Source: Straminergon stramineum
Lineage: Eukaryota; Streptophyta; Bryopsida; Hypnales; Calliergonaceae
DNA length: 64,000 bases
Reading direction: 5' to 3'
Assembly: GCA_963920665.1 (NCBI GenBank)
Contig: OY987272.1
Coordinates: forward strand, 9,615,001-9,679,000
Shown here piece after piece: positions 33,236 to 46,750 of the stretch. A program made the position numbers and the translations under genes. The notes under the pieces were generated by a model. It ran no database searches. It was not told where the DNA came from and saw nothing but the letters and a program-made list of their open reading frames with translations. How positions within the stretch are numbered: the first letter of the stretch is position 1; each line of letters begins with the position of its first letter.

Positions 33236-36200
33236 GTGCGCTGTTTTCGTAGAAATTTTTTTAGGCTATTAGCAAGGTTATTCAGGACTTAGTCGGTAAA
33301 CTCATGGGATGACTCATAGCTTTCCTGGGTAATAGCCCGTGATTGCATTGTAGTTCAAATATTCACAATTTTGCACGATGGACCATGTATTCTACACTTC
33401 TTCCATCCTCTTCTTCTGCACCGAAAGTGAGGTGCCTCATTTGAAATTCTCATCCTTCAGAAACTGCTGCATGCATAGGCGCATGGAATGTGTTTCTTTT
33501 AATGCTTTGCTGACAATGGTTCATGTTCTGTGCTTGCATCTACGTAATAATATTGAAGAGATTGCATCATATGGTAGGTGTCATTACAGTACTATTCCAA
33601 TCGCCATCCCACATTACAGAACAAATTTATTTTTGTAATACATACCAGTTTTGAGTTTGCATTTGGAGTAACAGGGGCAGGTGCTGGTCAAAGGTTTTGC
33701 TGTTCTTCTACTTTACATCAAGTTACAAGGATTCCTTAGTCCGTAAGACTCTTAGTTCCTTGTATTCCCTGCTGCACAATCCCTCGAGAACTCCAGGTTT
33801 ACATCATGATAAATTTATTATGTGATAGAAACACCTTGTTGGCATCGTGACTTTGTGACACACAGGCGGTTCGCTGCTTGGGATTGTTGGGAACTGGAGC
33901 CTGGAGCAGATCTCCTCATTCTCTTGTACTCGTCATTTGTGGTAGATTGCTTTGGAAATATTTGCAACCTTTCAAAAAGGCACCTCCAGTGGTGAAAAAA
34001 TCTTTTTTGCAAGAGTGGGACCTAAACTTCAAATTGGGAGATGACAATTTAATGTGATGAGATTGTGTGCAAGCCTAGTTGTCATTTTGAAAAAAATACA
34101 AGTTGAATAAGAATTCAAATGCCATTCTGAATATTTTAAAAGTAAACTATGGACCAAATAGAACCAACATTTCACAACTTTTAGGATAATTTTAATGATT
34201 TCCTAGGTTGAAATATATTGAGTGGAATAAGAGAGTGAGAGACCAACATAGACATGTTATGAAATATGGGTACTTCAACTTTATATTTGAAAATTTGCAT
34301 CTAAAAAGAAGATATTAGGCAAAATGATAAGAAATTATCTATGTTATCAAATTCCAAAAATTATTTATGGATCTTCACCACACCAACTTAGAGGCAAACA
34401 ACTTTGAAAATGTGTCAAGAATAATTTTGTTTTAGCATTAAAATAGTTTGACTAAAGTAATTTCTATTTAGGATTTACCAATAAAAAGATAATCCAATTC
34501 CATGTGTATAAAATAATGAAAATTCCATCAACTTTTTTCTATCAATGGTTTTCTTGAAATAGAGCAACTTACAATTGTTAAATGGCTATTATGATGTTTT
34601 GGAGTTAATCATTCTATTAAAAGTTGAGTATATACCACTATTTCTACATAGAGTAGAGAATTGTATTGGAAAAAAATACAATTGATGTGAAAATCAACAA
34701 AGAATTTGACATTGTTGGAAAAAGCAATTAGTCAACAAGGATTGGAAAAGTGCTAGAGAAGGGATTGAAAGAAGATCCAATAGATCACAATCCATTAAAC
34801 TTTTCTTTGATCGTTCTTTTGATCTATTGTTTCCTATTGGAATTGTGAGAACTTGATTTATTAATCATTGTTTTTTTATCATTATGCTTTGTCACCTTTA
34901 TATGAAAAAAGCATACATCAACCCCTAAAGTCCAAAGAGTCCCTTCATAGAACTTTTGAAGGTTTGGACACATTCCTATGATCTTAGTTTTGGGCATGAT
35001 TTATTCAAACTCTTTTTCAAGTTATGAAAATTGATTAGTTTTCTAAGAATATAATTTTTATTTCAATCAATGCCTAGGAGAATAAGTTATGCCTTCTAAA
35101 CCAAGCCAATTTGGTAGCAAAAAAATAAAAATAAAAAATTCTAAAACTTATTTCTTATAGATCATATGTTTTTTCTATATGGAAATATTTAATTCATTCC
35201 ATTTGGATAAGTGATGTGAAAGTTATAGAGCATCTTGTTCTTGGTCTTGTTTTGGTGGCAATCTCGGCAAATTTATGAGAAAATTATGCATTGGATCCAT
35301 CCCTTTTTTTTTAATTTTTGAGAAAGTGATGGAGTGGCGGTCACTTAAAATTTGGTGAAGTATTGTATTTCTACATTCATCCATCTTTTGGACCAAAAAA
35401 TACTTTTCAATCATATTCATGCACTTTTTCATCCAAATTTGGCGAATTCATCCACATTTTAAATTAAAATGGTAAAATTTTGGCTAAAAAAGATTACTTT
35501 TTTCGGGTGAAAAGTAGACATTTATTTTGGAATGGGGCAATCTGGCCCCATGGTGCCAAAAAAAAAGGGCTGATTGGATTTGTTTTTAACTCAATTTGTA
35601 CAAAATAACCTCACCATTAGTTTTGATTCAATTCCATCTTAGTTAGAGCTATTAACAATTTAATTTCTCCTTCTATTTCATACTTCCTTCTACTTAGTAA
35701 TTTTTTAAAGGTTGAAAATCAAGGATTTTTTCATGAATTTTTTTCTTAAAATCTCACCTCAATTTTTCAACATAAAAAAAATTACTCAAAACCATTATTC
35801 CAAAAAAATTTAGTTAACCCTAAAGTCCTAGCATCCCCTTGAGGGGCAAAATGAAGTTGGGGCAAGCTCCCACAATCTTAATACTATATTTTTCATGATT
35901 TTTTGTAACTTTTGTGAAGATAGAAAAAAATTAGCTTTGTGGGAATATAATTTTTGACTCAATTAGTGATTAGAAGAAAATTTTATGGCACAAAAATCCT
36001 AAATTTTAATTTAGTCAGTAGAAAAAAAACCCTATAAAACCTTGAAATCTTTATTTTTATTTTTTTTCTCATAGATTGTCATTTTTATTTATTTGGTAAG
36101 CTTAATTCCTTCCATTTGGAATAATGATGTGAAAATTATGAAAAATCTTGTCTTTCAAGCTATTAGAGCATCTTATTGAAAAATTAATTTACACGATTCA

Positions 36201-37820
36201 TTTTTGAATTCAATTTTTTACAATTAGAAAAAAATTGCAATATTAAGATTGTTTTTTCCTACAACAATCTCATCATTGAGATCAATGTGTTTTAATTCCA
36301 TCTTGGAGCTATTAATAGTTTTCTTTTCTCTTCAATCCTCAACACCTCCTTCTACATAATAATTTTTAATGAATGAAAACTAAGTGTGTGTTATTTGAAT
36401 TTTTTTTCTAGACTCTCACCTCAGTTATTCTACAAAAAAAATTCAAAAATTCAAAATCATTAGTGCAAATCATCATCATCTAAGAAGGTTTAAAGACAAA
36501 AATCTAGTCAAGCAAGGTATAAAAGAATTTCAATTTTTTCACTTTCAATGCAAATATCTTGCAATCTACGCAGTCAAAAATTTTGAAATTTCTTCCACAC
36601 ATTTCATACTAGTCTAGTGCAAGATCCTATGGTTAGATATGCAAAAAAATAATTTCTAAGTTTTTCTGCACTTCACAATAGAAATGGCACTTTTGAGTGG
36701 AATTTGATGAAAAATGGCCTTCGGGCTTTTGGGTTGAATATCACCTATCCAATGTATGTTGAGCTTCAAAAAAATTGTAAATTTTTTTCTAAAGAAAATG
36801 TATTTAAATGCTCTATAACTCCCCTTCAAATGAAAATAATCATTGAAAAAATTTATACTTGAAAATTTGTTCTGTGCTAACTATGTTGGCATAGATTTTT
36901 CTTCCTTAGACCACTCATAGATTGAATAGACCAATTACAATAAAGTCTACACTTAATTTGCTACTAGCACAAATCTATTGCATTATAATATTGAACTTAC
37001 TAAAAGAATATGGATTGGATGAAAAACATTTGGGATGATAGAATGAAATAGTTAGGATGAAAACATGACCATATTTGTGACAATAGGTTGTGACACATCT
37101 TGTAACAATGTGTATTTAATATAACAGATTTGTGACATTGTCAGGGGTAACTATTAATATTGACTCATATATTTCACAACACATTTTGTAAAGGATTGAG
37201 GCTTTTTATTGTCAAAAAATACTCAAATCTGCCATTTATATTGCAAAGTGAAAAAATCTTTAAAATTTGTATATTTTGCATACCTAACTATAGAATCTTG
37301 CACACAGGTGGAAACACTTAGAACCATCAAAATAAGTAATTCAACATAGTTGGACTCACATTTTCCTAGAAAAAATATATGTTTATATTATTAAAAATTA
37401 AAAATCATGAATTAAAAAAAAAAGTTTTTGATAAAAATATGTTATTTCTATGAATTTTCAAAATGGAACTTTCTAGGCTATTGAAACTATTACATAGCTT
37501 AGTCCTTAAACCAAAATCTTGATAAATCAACAATCAACCAATTGTAATCATACATAGGAACAGTTAAATAAAAGTCTACTTGTCAAGAGTAGGTATAAGT
37601 TAACAGATGGTTTTGAGAGTTTTCACCTTAGAGTAGTGTGAGCCCCCAATTCGTCACCAGGGACTCATTCTTTTTTTTTTTTTTTTTTTCGTATTTTGTC
37701 ATTTTAATTGCACTTTATTATACAAAAAAAACCTAAAAAGAGTATAGAACCAAAATAGGAATGTCACATTCCAATATAGTATTTGGTCTAGTTTGAGTAT
37801 GTTGTAGCTAGAATGGCCCA
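33236..37820. other. 3' flank of LTD and AT-rich gene desert
   Basis: The first few hundred bases contain the LTD 3' UTR. Beyond about 34000 the sequence is AT-rich without genes. TTAACCCTAAAGTCC at about 35814 and CAACCCCTAAAGTCC at about 34920 look like two more piggyBac-like left ends related to the one at 16317; no right ends are paired. A run of T is at 37672-37689. Confidence 0.4.
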
Positions 37821-40800
37821 ACCACGAGTTGTAAATAGGTTAGAATCCAATTAATCATGGCAAATGGGTCAATTATAAGTGATGGGCGTATTAGGCTCAA
37901 AAACCCACATGCGACGGACATCTCTTAGCTAGATTTGGTCGAGGGAACCCTAGTGAGGCATATGAATCAGTTCCCGATGATAGGTTCTAGTTTCCCCATT
38001 CCACCAACGAAATAGCACAACTCCAAATTGTTGGCTTGTAGATGTCGAAAATACCAAGGCGCGACCGTGGAGGAATCTAAGGTCCGAGGAGAGTGGTTTG
38101 GGGTTAAACCCATGCCCAGGAACCAACAGCAAAGTTGGTTTGTCAAGATTCCCCTTGGTGTGGAAGATTCCCCAGCCACCGATAATTAAACGAGGGGGTG
38201 GAAATTGTCCCCCCTAGGCTGATGTGTAGAGTAATAATATGAGCCTACACATGTGTTGTGGGATCCCATGGGAGGTTCCACAAAAAGTTTCGAAATTTTC
38301 TAATAGTCAGAAGATGTCTTTCTAGACGGTCAACTACCCAAACCTATGATGGGAAATTCTTGGAAATTCCCCAAGTGGCGGTAAATTCCCACTAAAAATT
38401 AGCATAGCATCATTTTTGTTAATAAGCTTCCTTGACAAGTTTCACAACATTCCAATAGTTAGAAGTACCTGAACTTGCAGCATTCCCCGACAATTAACAG
38501 AAATTAAAGTCCACGACGGGTTTGACCGGCGGAGCGGGAGCATATGAAAGCAGAATGGAGCACAAGATAGGTCTTTTCTCACTCCCCCATATCTAATTAG
38601 GAGTCTAGGCTATTTACTTTTGATAGAAAAGTCAACCCCCCCAAGTTGGAATTTTCCTCGATTTTTGGCGTTAAGTTGGCGCTAGGTTTCGTTGTGATTT
38701 TGAAGATAGAAAAAAGGGAGGGAATTTTCACAAACTAGAAATGGCCTTCTGAAGCCAATGGAGCAATCCGTTTGCGATTTGGAGTTAATCTCCAAAAGTT
38801 AGCTTAGTGGGCTAGCATAGGATGAAAACCTTGAGAGTTGGATGAAAATCCAAGAAGATAAAGTTAACTTAGATGAATGAGGAGAGGTGGGTGCTTGGGA
38901 AAGAATATAAAAGGGCACCCCTTCTCCTCTCTCACAACCCCTTTTTGTGTAATTGGGTCCGTTGGGTCCAACTTGTGTTGGAAATTGTGGCACTTAGCCA
39001 CAAACCTTGCAATGGTGTTTTGGAGGCACTTTTGGCCATTGTTGTTGTTTTTGGAGCTTGCAAGGCCTTTGTGGGTCCCTTGCCTTGTCTTTCAATTAAG
39101 TGTGGTACTAACTCTTCCAAGCTTGAGTTTGGAAGCCATTACTAACTCCTAGGGTGCTAGAGGTTGTGGGTGCTTGCCTTTAGGTAGACCCATTTGGTCA
39201 CTCCCCTTGTTTTTGTGGACTAACCGTAGAGCAATCCCCCATATGATTGGCGATGCTGCTTTGGGGGCCCTTTAGTTCAAGTTGTTGATGCTAGTAACCC
39301 ATGTCACTAGGTTGGAGTGTCCAAGTCTTTTTTTTGTATCTTTTGTCCTTGTCCCTAACCGTGGCATGTTATTCCTTGGTCTCGAGGCACGAGGGTATGA
39401 GGGTAGTGGGTCCCGCCGTATGGCAAAGCTTTGAACCCATAGGATAAAAGAGTCCTCATGGTAGGTGAGATAATTGGAAAGATGGCGAAGCTTTGAACCC
39501 CCTAGGGGTGCAAAGTTTTAGTAGTGTGTTAAAAAGGAGGGAACAACAGCAAAGCTTTGACCCCGCTAGGGTGAAAAGTCTTAGCAGTATGTTAAAAGGG
39601 GGAAACAACGACGAAGCTTTAACCCCCTTGGGATGGAAAGTATTCATAGTGCGTTAAAACCACCTCATGGGGGAACCGTGGATCCACGTGGCCCCTCTCC
39701 CCACAAGGTTTAGTTCCCCAAACACGAGGGGAACAAACCAAGGCTTAGGTCCCAAAAAGAAACAATAGGAACTAGGAGTCAAGGTTGGTGTAGGGGACAA
39801 TTAGTGACAAGTAGAGTTATACCTTTTCCCAAGCGAACCTAACCTACCACCCAATAGCAAAACCACAACCTTTTATCCTTCCTTTTTTAGAGCTCGAGAT
39901 AGGAAAAGAGAATAGTCCAGCAGCAGCCAAGCCACAGTCCTGACACCCCCAACAACTGGATAAGGTAGGGGGTCGAGTGTTGTGGGTTCCGGCATAAGGG
40001 CATTTGCTGTGGATTCCAATACCGAGGAGGGATCAGGATTTGGGAAAGGACCGAGTATTGGGGTTCCGGTACAAGTGGGCCGAGTTGAGGAGGGGTGGAG
40101 GTTCGGGAAGGAGCCAAGTATTGGGGTGGGCTCTGGGGTTCCAACACAAGTTGGTCTCTGGTTAGTACTAGAGAGGAAGGGTGGTGAATTTTGGGTTGTC
40201 TAGAATTGAAGGGTACAAGAGAAGCTGTAGTTTAAAACTGGAAAGAAGAGGGGGGAAGGTTCACATCACAATCAACTATGCTAAGCAAACCGTTGGGGCG
40301 GGGAATTCAACTCCCCGTCTTCCGTAAAATACCATTGAGGCAACGATCAAATGGATAAAAGAATGAGGAGGAAACAAGAGGGGATGACAATTTGAGGGAG
40401 ATGAGTAGGAGTAGATAAGATAGGAAGGGAAATCCACAAGACTTATTGAGGCCCTTGGATTAGAAGTAGGTAATCACCCTGAGATTAAGCGTGAGACGTA
40501 AGTATAGGATGTAAGAAGTAGCTCAACTTGGAGGAAGGTATGACACATACTTAAGATTAGCTTAGCAGGTGAGATTGGGGGTTAGTTGGTCCACCTTCAA
40601 GTGTGGGAGGAAAGAAAAGGAGGAGAGAGAGGAAAAAAAGAAGAGGAAGAAAGATCGGCAAATAAATCCTTGTACCAGTTTAGTTCATGATTAAAATGGT
40701 GGTTCGTTGTCTCATGGCATGGGAATTCATGGCAGAGGAGGTAGAGCTTCCGGGTGGCGCAATCAACGACTCAAGTTCCGAGGTATGAGTGAAGACCTCT

Positions 40801-41640
40801 CCCAACTTTCCTTAGGGCTCTAATTAGAGTTTAGTAGCTTGGGACGAGGCCTACCCCCTAAGACAGACCCTTAGGACCATAGGGCAGGTCATTTCCAGGG
40901 GCATAAGAGTAGGGAAGAAGGTCGTGGCTTTCCAAAACCCTAAGGCACGCCCAAATTGGGTGAAAATTGAGAAAGTTATGGCCACATGAAGTTTAGGATC
41001 AAATTGGATGAAGAATAGCGAAACTCCGGGTTAGATAGGGAATGAAACACATTAGAAGGAGGCTCTCACCTAGGGTCCAGGGACGAAGGAAACAGTCAAT
41101 TCCGAGTGGTAGGTTAGGAGAAATTAGCAGATGAAGTTTGGGTAAGGCTTGGATGAAAATTCAGTAGAAATACCCAATCAGGGTCCAACTCCGTATTTGG
41201 GTAGGTTAAGTCCCTGTGAACCATCCCCCAAAATTTCAGATCTTTTTGAATTGGGGAGCTAGGTGTAATTGATGGATGAAGTTTGAGGAACCGAGTAGCG
41301 GTCAAACTTCATCCACCCATAACTTGGGCTAGGAAGGTCAGATAAGGTCGAGTCTTATATTTTAGAAATGGAATGAGATGAACTAGAGGGTTCTTAGGAT
41401 AGTTCTGCCCTGGGTTGGGTCCCACCCAAATCATCCACCGGGCCCTCCACCTGGTTGGCCCAAAACATTGGAAGTAGTTTAAGCGAATCTTGCAATTGGG
41501 GGGGGGGCACTTAGGCACTTAGTAAAAGATCCATTGCTTGGAAGGCACAATGGACCACGCTTAGACACCCAAAAGTAGGAGTTACTTAGTCGAAACCCCA
41601 AACCTAGTTGTGTTCGCAAATTGCCAAGGGTGGGCAATTT
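37821..41640. other. GC-richer repetitive island, possibly a decayed LTR retroelement
   Basis: This 3.8-kb block is much richer in GC than the 30% DNA on both sides and has fairly sharp edges. It contains a TATA-like GAATATAAAAGGGC at about 38904, polypurine tracts at about 40225-40245 and 40610-40665, and a tandem repeat at 39419-39663. No reverse transcriptase, integrase or gag motif, primer-binding site or matching long terminal repeats were found by eye. Open frames (for example 38873-39145) are short and unrecognised. Confidence 0.35.
39419..39663 (+). repeat. Tandem repeat, about 64-bp unit, four degenerate copies
   Basis: Each unit carries GGCAAAGCTTTGAACCC or a variant, then a G-rich AGGGTGAAAAGT-like stretch and TAGTGTGTTAAAA. 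Copies begin at about 39419, 39482, 39547 and 39611. Confidence 0.75.
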
Positions 41641-42050
41641 GGCACTCACAAATAGTATGAAATTTCCAAAAAATTGATAGTCATATAGATTGCAAGATAT
41701 ATATAAGCATTGAAAGTGAAAATAAACATTTTATTGCATCTAGCATGACTACTAGATTATAAGACTTTGAATCCACTTAATTTAAAACATTTCTACTATA
41801 CATTTTAATTTAAAAAATATATGTTGAAGAATTGATTTCATATTCTAGGATAAATAAATAAAAACACAAGACTTCATTTTGACACTTTAAAAAATTATTA
41901 AGCCAAAGTAGGTACATGATAGAAAGAAAAAACTAAATTGCTAATAGATCTAAGATGAAATATAAACACACTAATCCCAATAGTGACATTGCTCTAGCAA
42001 GAGAACTAAACCATGTGAATTTTTTTTCTCAAAAAATTATGAAAATTGAA
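41641..42050. other. AT-rich DNA, nothing recognised
   Basis: Return to low-GC sequence after the island. Confidence 0.4.
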
Positions 42051-42054
42051 TTAA

Positions 42055-42690
42055 CCCCTAAATGCCCAAGGCACCCAAATGTGGTGTTTGGAAAACTTTG
42101 AAGTTAAGTAAAACCCAACCAAATTGCTATTATTAGTAGTTTATATTTTTGTAGAATTCTTTTTGAAGTCTAGTTTTAAAATAAAAAATTTGATCTTAAA
42201 AATAAAGGATTATGATTTTTTAATTGAAGATTTTATGCAAGGATACCCAGTGCAATCTTGACTTCCCATAGTGTTGTGGGCTCTTGGAAATGAGCCTCAA
42301 ATACACTAGATCTTGGAAGCAAAATCACATTTGAAATTCATTTAAAAAAATCTTAGAATAGATTTTGAAAAATTGTAAATTGATTAGAGTTGTGCATGCT
42401 AGGCCCTATAACCTCATATTTTTTTAGTGACCAAATTTTTAGAGTTGACATGCAAAAAGTGAATTGAAAATTTTCATAGTTCTTACACCCTCATGATCAA
42501 ACATTATAATCTTTCAATCTATAAGTGATATTGTTATGTTTTCTTTTTATGTGTGATCTCTAACATGTCTAGTTTGAATTTGTACGGTTACAATTCAAAA
42601 GAAATTGGTACAACTTATGAAAATGTTGACTTTTTGTTCAATTTAGAGCAAATTTCAAGAAGCTCCAAATAGGCCTTGGGCATTTAGGGG
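42055..42690 (+). mobile_element. piggyBac-like element, family B, copy 1
   Basis: A 636-bp non-coding element between TTAA at 42051-42054 and 42691-42694. The ends are a perfect 18-bp inverted repeat, CCCCTAAATGCCCAAGGC. A homologous copy lies at 49823-50440. Interior phrases shared by both include AAAACTTTGAAGT, CCTCAAATACACTAGATCTT and GAAATTGGTACAACTTATG. Confidence 0.9.
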
Positions 42691-42694
42691 TTAA

Positions 42695-43197
42695 AGAATG
42701 AATCCTATTAGTTATTTTTGAACAAGATGCTTGATTGCCCCCCCAAGCAAAACTTTCTATAACTTTCTCATCACATGTCTAAATAGAATGAAGAAAAATA
42801 AATAAATTTTAATTTATTTTGACTTTTTGTAAGTTTTTTGGGCCACTTGATGAGCTCCATTTTGGACTTAGGTTAGTCTAACTTTTGTTCCTCGGCACCA
42901 ATTGAAATAAAACTATATTATTAGAAGGTTGATGTGTTCTTCTATCTTACTAAAATTTGAAAAATCATGTCCAAAATTGAGATTATTGAAACTTGTCTAA
43001 AGCTTTAAGTGTCCCCCTAGGCAACACTTGGTCCTTTCAAGGTTAACATTTAGAGTATGTTCAATTACATTTATAAGTTTAATTGTTGATAGTATGTGTG
43101 TCAAATAGATTACAATTAGAGGAATTTTGAACCCAACAAAAAATCCTCCAAAGTTTGTGAAGGCAAGTGATTTCACAAGGCATAGGGATGTCAAGGT
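42695..43197. other. AT-rich spacer
   Basis: No gene recognised. It separates the family B element from the dispersed repeat that follows. Confidence 0.4.
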
Positions 43198-43620
43198 TGT
43201 CTTTTGAGTGGATAGTTAGGAAGACATGTTGAGGCAACTAAAATTGGATTCAATTACTAGGTGTACACATGGCAAGCCCTCATTGACTTTCTGCAAATGC
43301 AAATGCCTGGAAATAAATCCTCTCATGAGCTCATCGGAACATCCACACAACCCCTCACCCTTATATTTTTGAAAACGAAATCGTTTGACAATCGATATGG
43401 GATAATCCATATCCATTTTTCGTATCTCTTTTCCATATTTGTTTCCATATCCGTATACATACAGTATACGTACGATATCATAATATTCGTATGAGGATCA
43501 ACGGCAGGGAAGGGAATGTTATTATTTCTTTCAAAAACGATCAATGGCTACTAATTTTTTGGGGGAGGGGGGTGCCTAATTAATTGAGCAGGAAGTGCAG
43601 GCTGTCTTTTGAGTGGATAG
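43198..43620. repeat. Dispersed repeat with TGTCTTTTGAGTGGATA at both ends, copy 1
   Basis: The 17-base phrase TGTCTTTTGAGTGGATA occurs in the same orientation at both ends (43198 and 43602). The second half (GGATCAACGGCAGGGAAGGG, then CAAAAACGATCAATGGCTAC and CTAATTAATTGAGCA) matches the copy at 50541-50970. No coding capacity is evident. Confidence 0.7.
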
Positions 43621-46440
43621 GGATGCTACAAAAAATATATGCAATCTGACAAATAGGTTCTATATCTTGTGTGAACGACAGTAGATGAGGACAATACTAC
43701 TTGGAAAAAATAGAACAATTTTCTTGAAGGTCAAAATGATGTGACAAATCCTTTGTTTATTCAGAGCATGATGAAGCACCATCATAAATTAGATAGGTTC
43801 GTTATTTGCACCACAATATTTGTACTAATGTTGGCATACAACTTATCTATAGTTGAATGGATTTATCCAAATAATGAATTATAAATTGGTATGCACTTTT
43901 TAGTCTAAACTTTTTGAATCAAGATGCACATGTAGGAGTGTAGTAGACTAAGGCTATGAAACCAATTGCAAGAAGGCAAAGAAAAGTTTGTGCTACATTG
44001 GAATTTCTTTCATGCATAATAATAGAAGCCTTTTATGGTCAATATTCAACACAATATCTATGCTTCAACATTCAACATTGAAACAACATTATATTCCATA
44101 AGACAACATAATATAAAGTATAGGAGTCGAAGAAATAATATCCAAAGAGATAATACTAAAAAAATAAAACATGTAGGAACAACATAAGAGTGTTGCAGAC
44201 AATGAGGAATAGGTAAAAAGAGGCAAACGTCCCCTCCCATTGCCATTAGCACCCCCCCCACACACATATAATAAAATAATGTTTTAAGAAAATCCATGAT
44301 CATCGATCTAACCGATCAGTGAATTATTGTAAGTATTGATGCTCTAGGATACTAAATACAATATTGAATAGAAATATAATATTGAATAGGAAATGTGTAT
44401 GGCATGTGGAATATATATAGAATATAAATGAAAACATATGGCATACATACACATCCATATGAATTATATAGACATACATATGGCCATACAATAGACATTT
44501 TAGATATCCCATATCATTTGCAAGCAAACAAATGTCAAAGAAATACGAATATGAAGGTGGAGTTTTATCACAAGCACACGCCTCTTTTTCTCAATTAAGG
44601 GGAAAAAAACATGTGAATTCCTTTTAAAGATTTTTTGAGGAGCTAAACCACCAATGGAAAAGTGTCAAATGCACCTCATCAATTTTTCATATATGGCTTC
44701 CTTAGAAAGTCATAGTTTCTCACAATGTGCTCAAAAGACTCTACACAAAACTAAAATCCATAATCTCACTTAACATAGAGATTCTATAACTTTCTACAAA
44801 CTAAAACTCTTCATAATTTTCATCTCAATAATCAAAATGGAATGATTCAAAGCTTTCCATGTATATATAAATCTTGAAAATCAATTTCAAATTTTTATTT
44901 CTTAAAAAAGTGACTTTTTTATGTACCTAGGGCTATCCAAATTTTTTTTCTTGGTGAGTTGCCCAAAATTTGTGTAGTGCCAGAGAAACATTGTTTGGTC
45001 TTTTAGAGTTAACAAGTCCACAACAATTGGACCCCACAAAACATTGTAATAGTTGTATATTGTAAGTCAATCATATTTGAAATGACTAAAAGTATAGGTT
45101 GTTTGCAAGAAACATTCATTTTTAATTATGTCACATGTAGAATGACAAACTTGTGATTTGCTATTGCTTTTGAAGTATGAACCTAATGAACTTGAATTTT
45201 TTTATTGGAGATGGATGTTTCCATTGCAATTGTATGTTTCATTTTTTAAAGTTAAAAAAATCATTGTGTATTTAAAATTCAAATTTTCTAATTTGTCACA
45301 CTTTCAAGTTTTGGAATTTAGTGGAATTAGGAGTACCCAAAATTAATGATCTAAAAATGAATTTTTGTGGTCTATTACTACACTAAGCGGGCCTATTTTG
45401 TATGAAGGGCATCTAAAAATAGATTATTTTATATCTTCAACATTCATGCAAATAAGGCTCCATAGAGCACACACTTCAAAACATTGAAGAGGGTTTCAAG
45501 TTCATGCATTGGGTGAAATTTCACCACCATTGAGTCCTCACAAATGGCCAATTTTTCATTTTTTACATATTTTTTCTATTTTCTAATCATTTAAACATCA
45601 AATTTTTTATTTTCTTCAAATTTTGTCTCTTTGTTTCATAAATAACTTTTGACCTACATTTCTTAGACCTTAAGTTTTGGTAATATATTATTTTTGTATT
45701 ATATTTATTATTCATATTTGATTTGATTTTTACATATTTTTTTCCAAAAAGTTACACTGTAGGGAATACTAGCCTAAATGGTACAAAATCAACCAGTCAT
45801 TTTAACAATTAGCCTAAAATTATAAAATGCCATTTTTCTACTAGTAAAATTGCATCCATTGTTTGAAAATTTTACAAGTACATCTTTAAGAGTTTGTATG
45901 TGGCTACTCCCAAGCCTAAGTTGTTAATTTTCTCAACACCACCTCAAAGAGCTCTATCATTGTTTCTCCTCTAATTCTTCAATACATAATTCAAGGATTT
46001 TCTCCTGTTGCTTTTCTCACACTTCTGTCCATATTCGTACTATCGGAAAGCTCTCTATAAGGAAGTGTGCACGGACTTTGTTTTGTAGTGTTTGGACCTA
46101 TGATGAGAAAGTTATTGAATTTTGAAGTTTTTATGAATGAAAAAATGGAATTCAATTAGCTTTTATTTTGAAAAAACCATAACTTTTACATCGCATGTCC
46201 AAATGCCACAAAACAAATCCTTGCTCTTCTTCGTGCATAAAGCTTTCTATTCATATCAAGAACATAACCTCTCACACTACAACAAAGCCTTCATACTCCT
46301 TAGTGCATAAAAGATACTCCATACTCAATTTCAAAGTTTTCACAAATTAAAAAATTATTTTTACTTTTCTTTTGGATGTGGCAATGGCATAGGGTACACT
46401 AGTGACCATGGTTGTTACCATGTGAGCCTAAGATCTTAAA
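43621..46440. other. AT-rich intergenic DNA
   Basis: No supported gene. Short open frames are unrecognised. Confidence 0.4.
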
Positions 46441-46467
46441 CCCATGAGCTTAGGAGCCTAGGTTCCT

Positions 46468-46750
46468 ATGTTATTAGTACCTTTATATAGGTACCTTCCA
46501 TAGTTATAGGTGTTTATATTGTAGGTACCTATGTTATAAGTACCTTCCATAGTTATAGGATGTTTATATAATAAGTGCCTAATTATATTATGGATGACAT
46601 GCTTTAGGTACCTATATTATAGGCACCTTCTATGGTTATAGTGTATTTATATTATAGGTACCTATGTTACAAGAACCTTATATGGTTATAATGTACTCAA
46701 ATTATAAGTATGTATGTTACAAACACCTTCAATAGTTATAAAATATCTAC
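46468..46750. repeat. Degenerate tandem repeat, about 50-bp unit
   Basis: Repeated phrases GGTACCTATGTTATAAG, ACCTTCCATAGTTATAGG and TGTTTATATTATAG recur five or six times with decay toward the right. Confidence 0.8.

Noticed and set aside
39419..39663. CRISPR array
   Set aside because: The repeats are degenerate over the whole 64-bp unit with no unique spacers, and the genome is a plant's.
37821..41640. Complete LTR retrotransposon
   Set aside because: No matching terminal repeats, primer-binding site or polymerase motifs could be found by eye.
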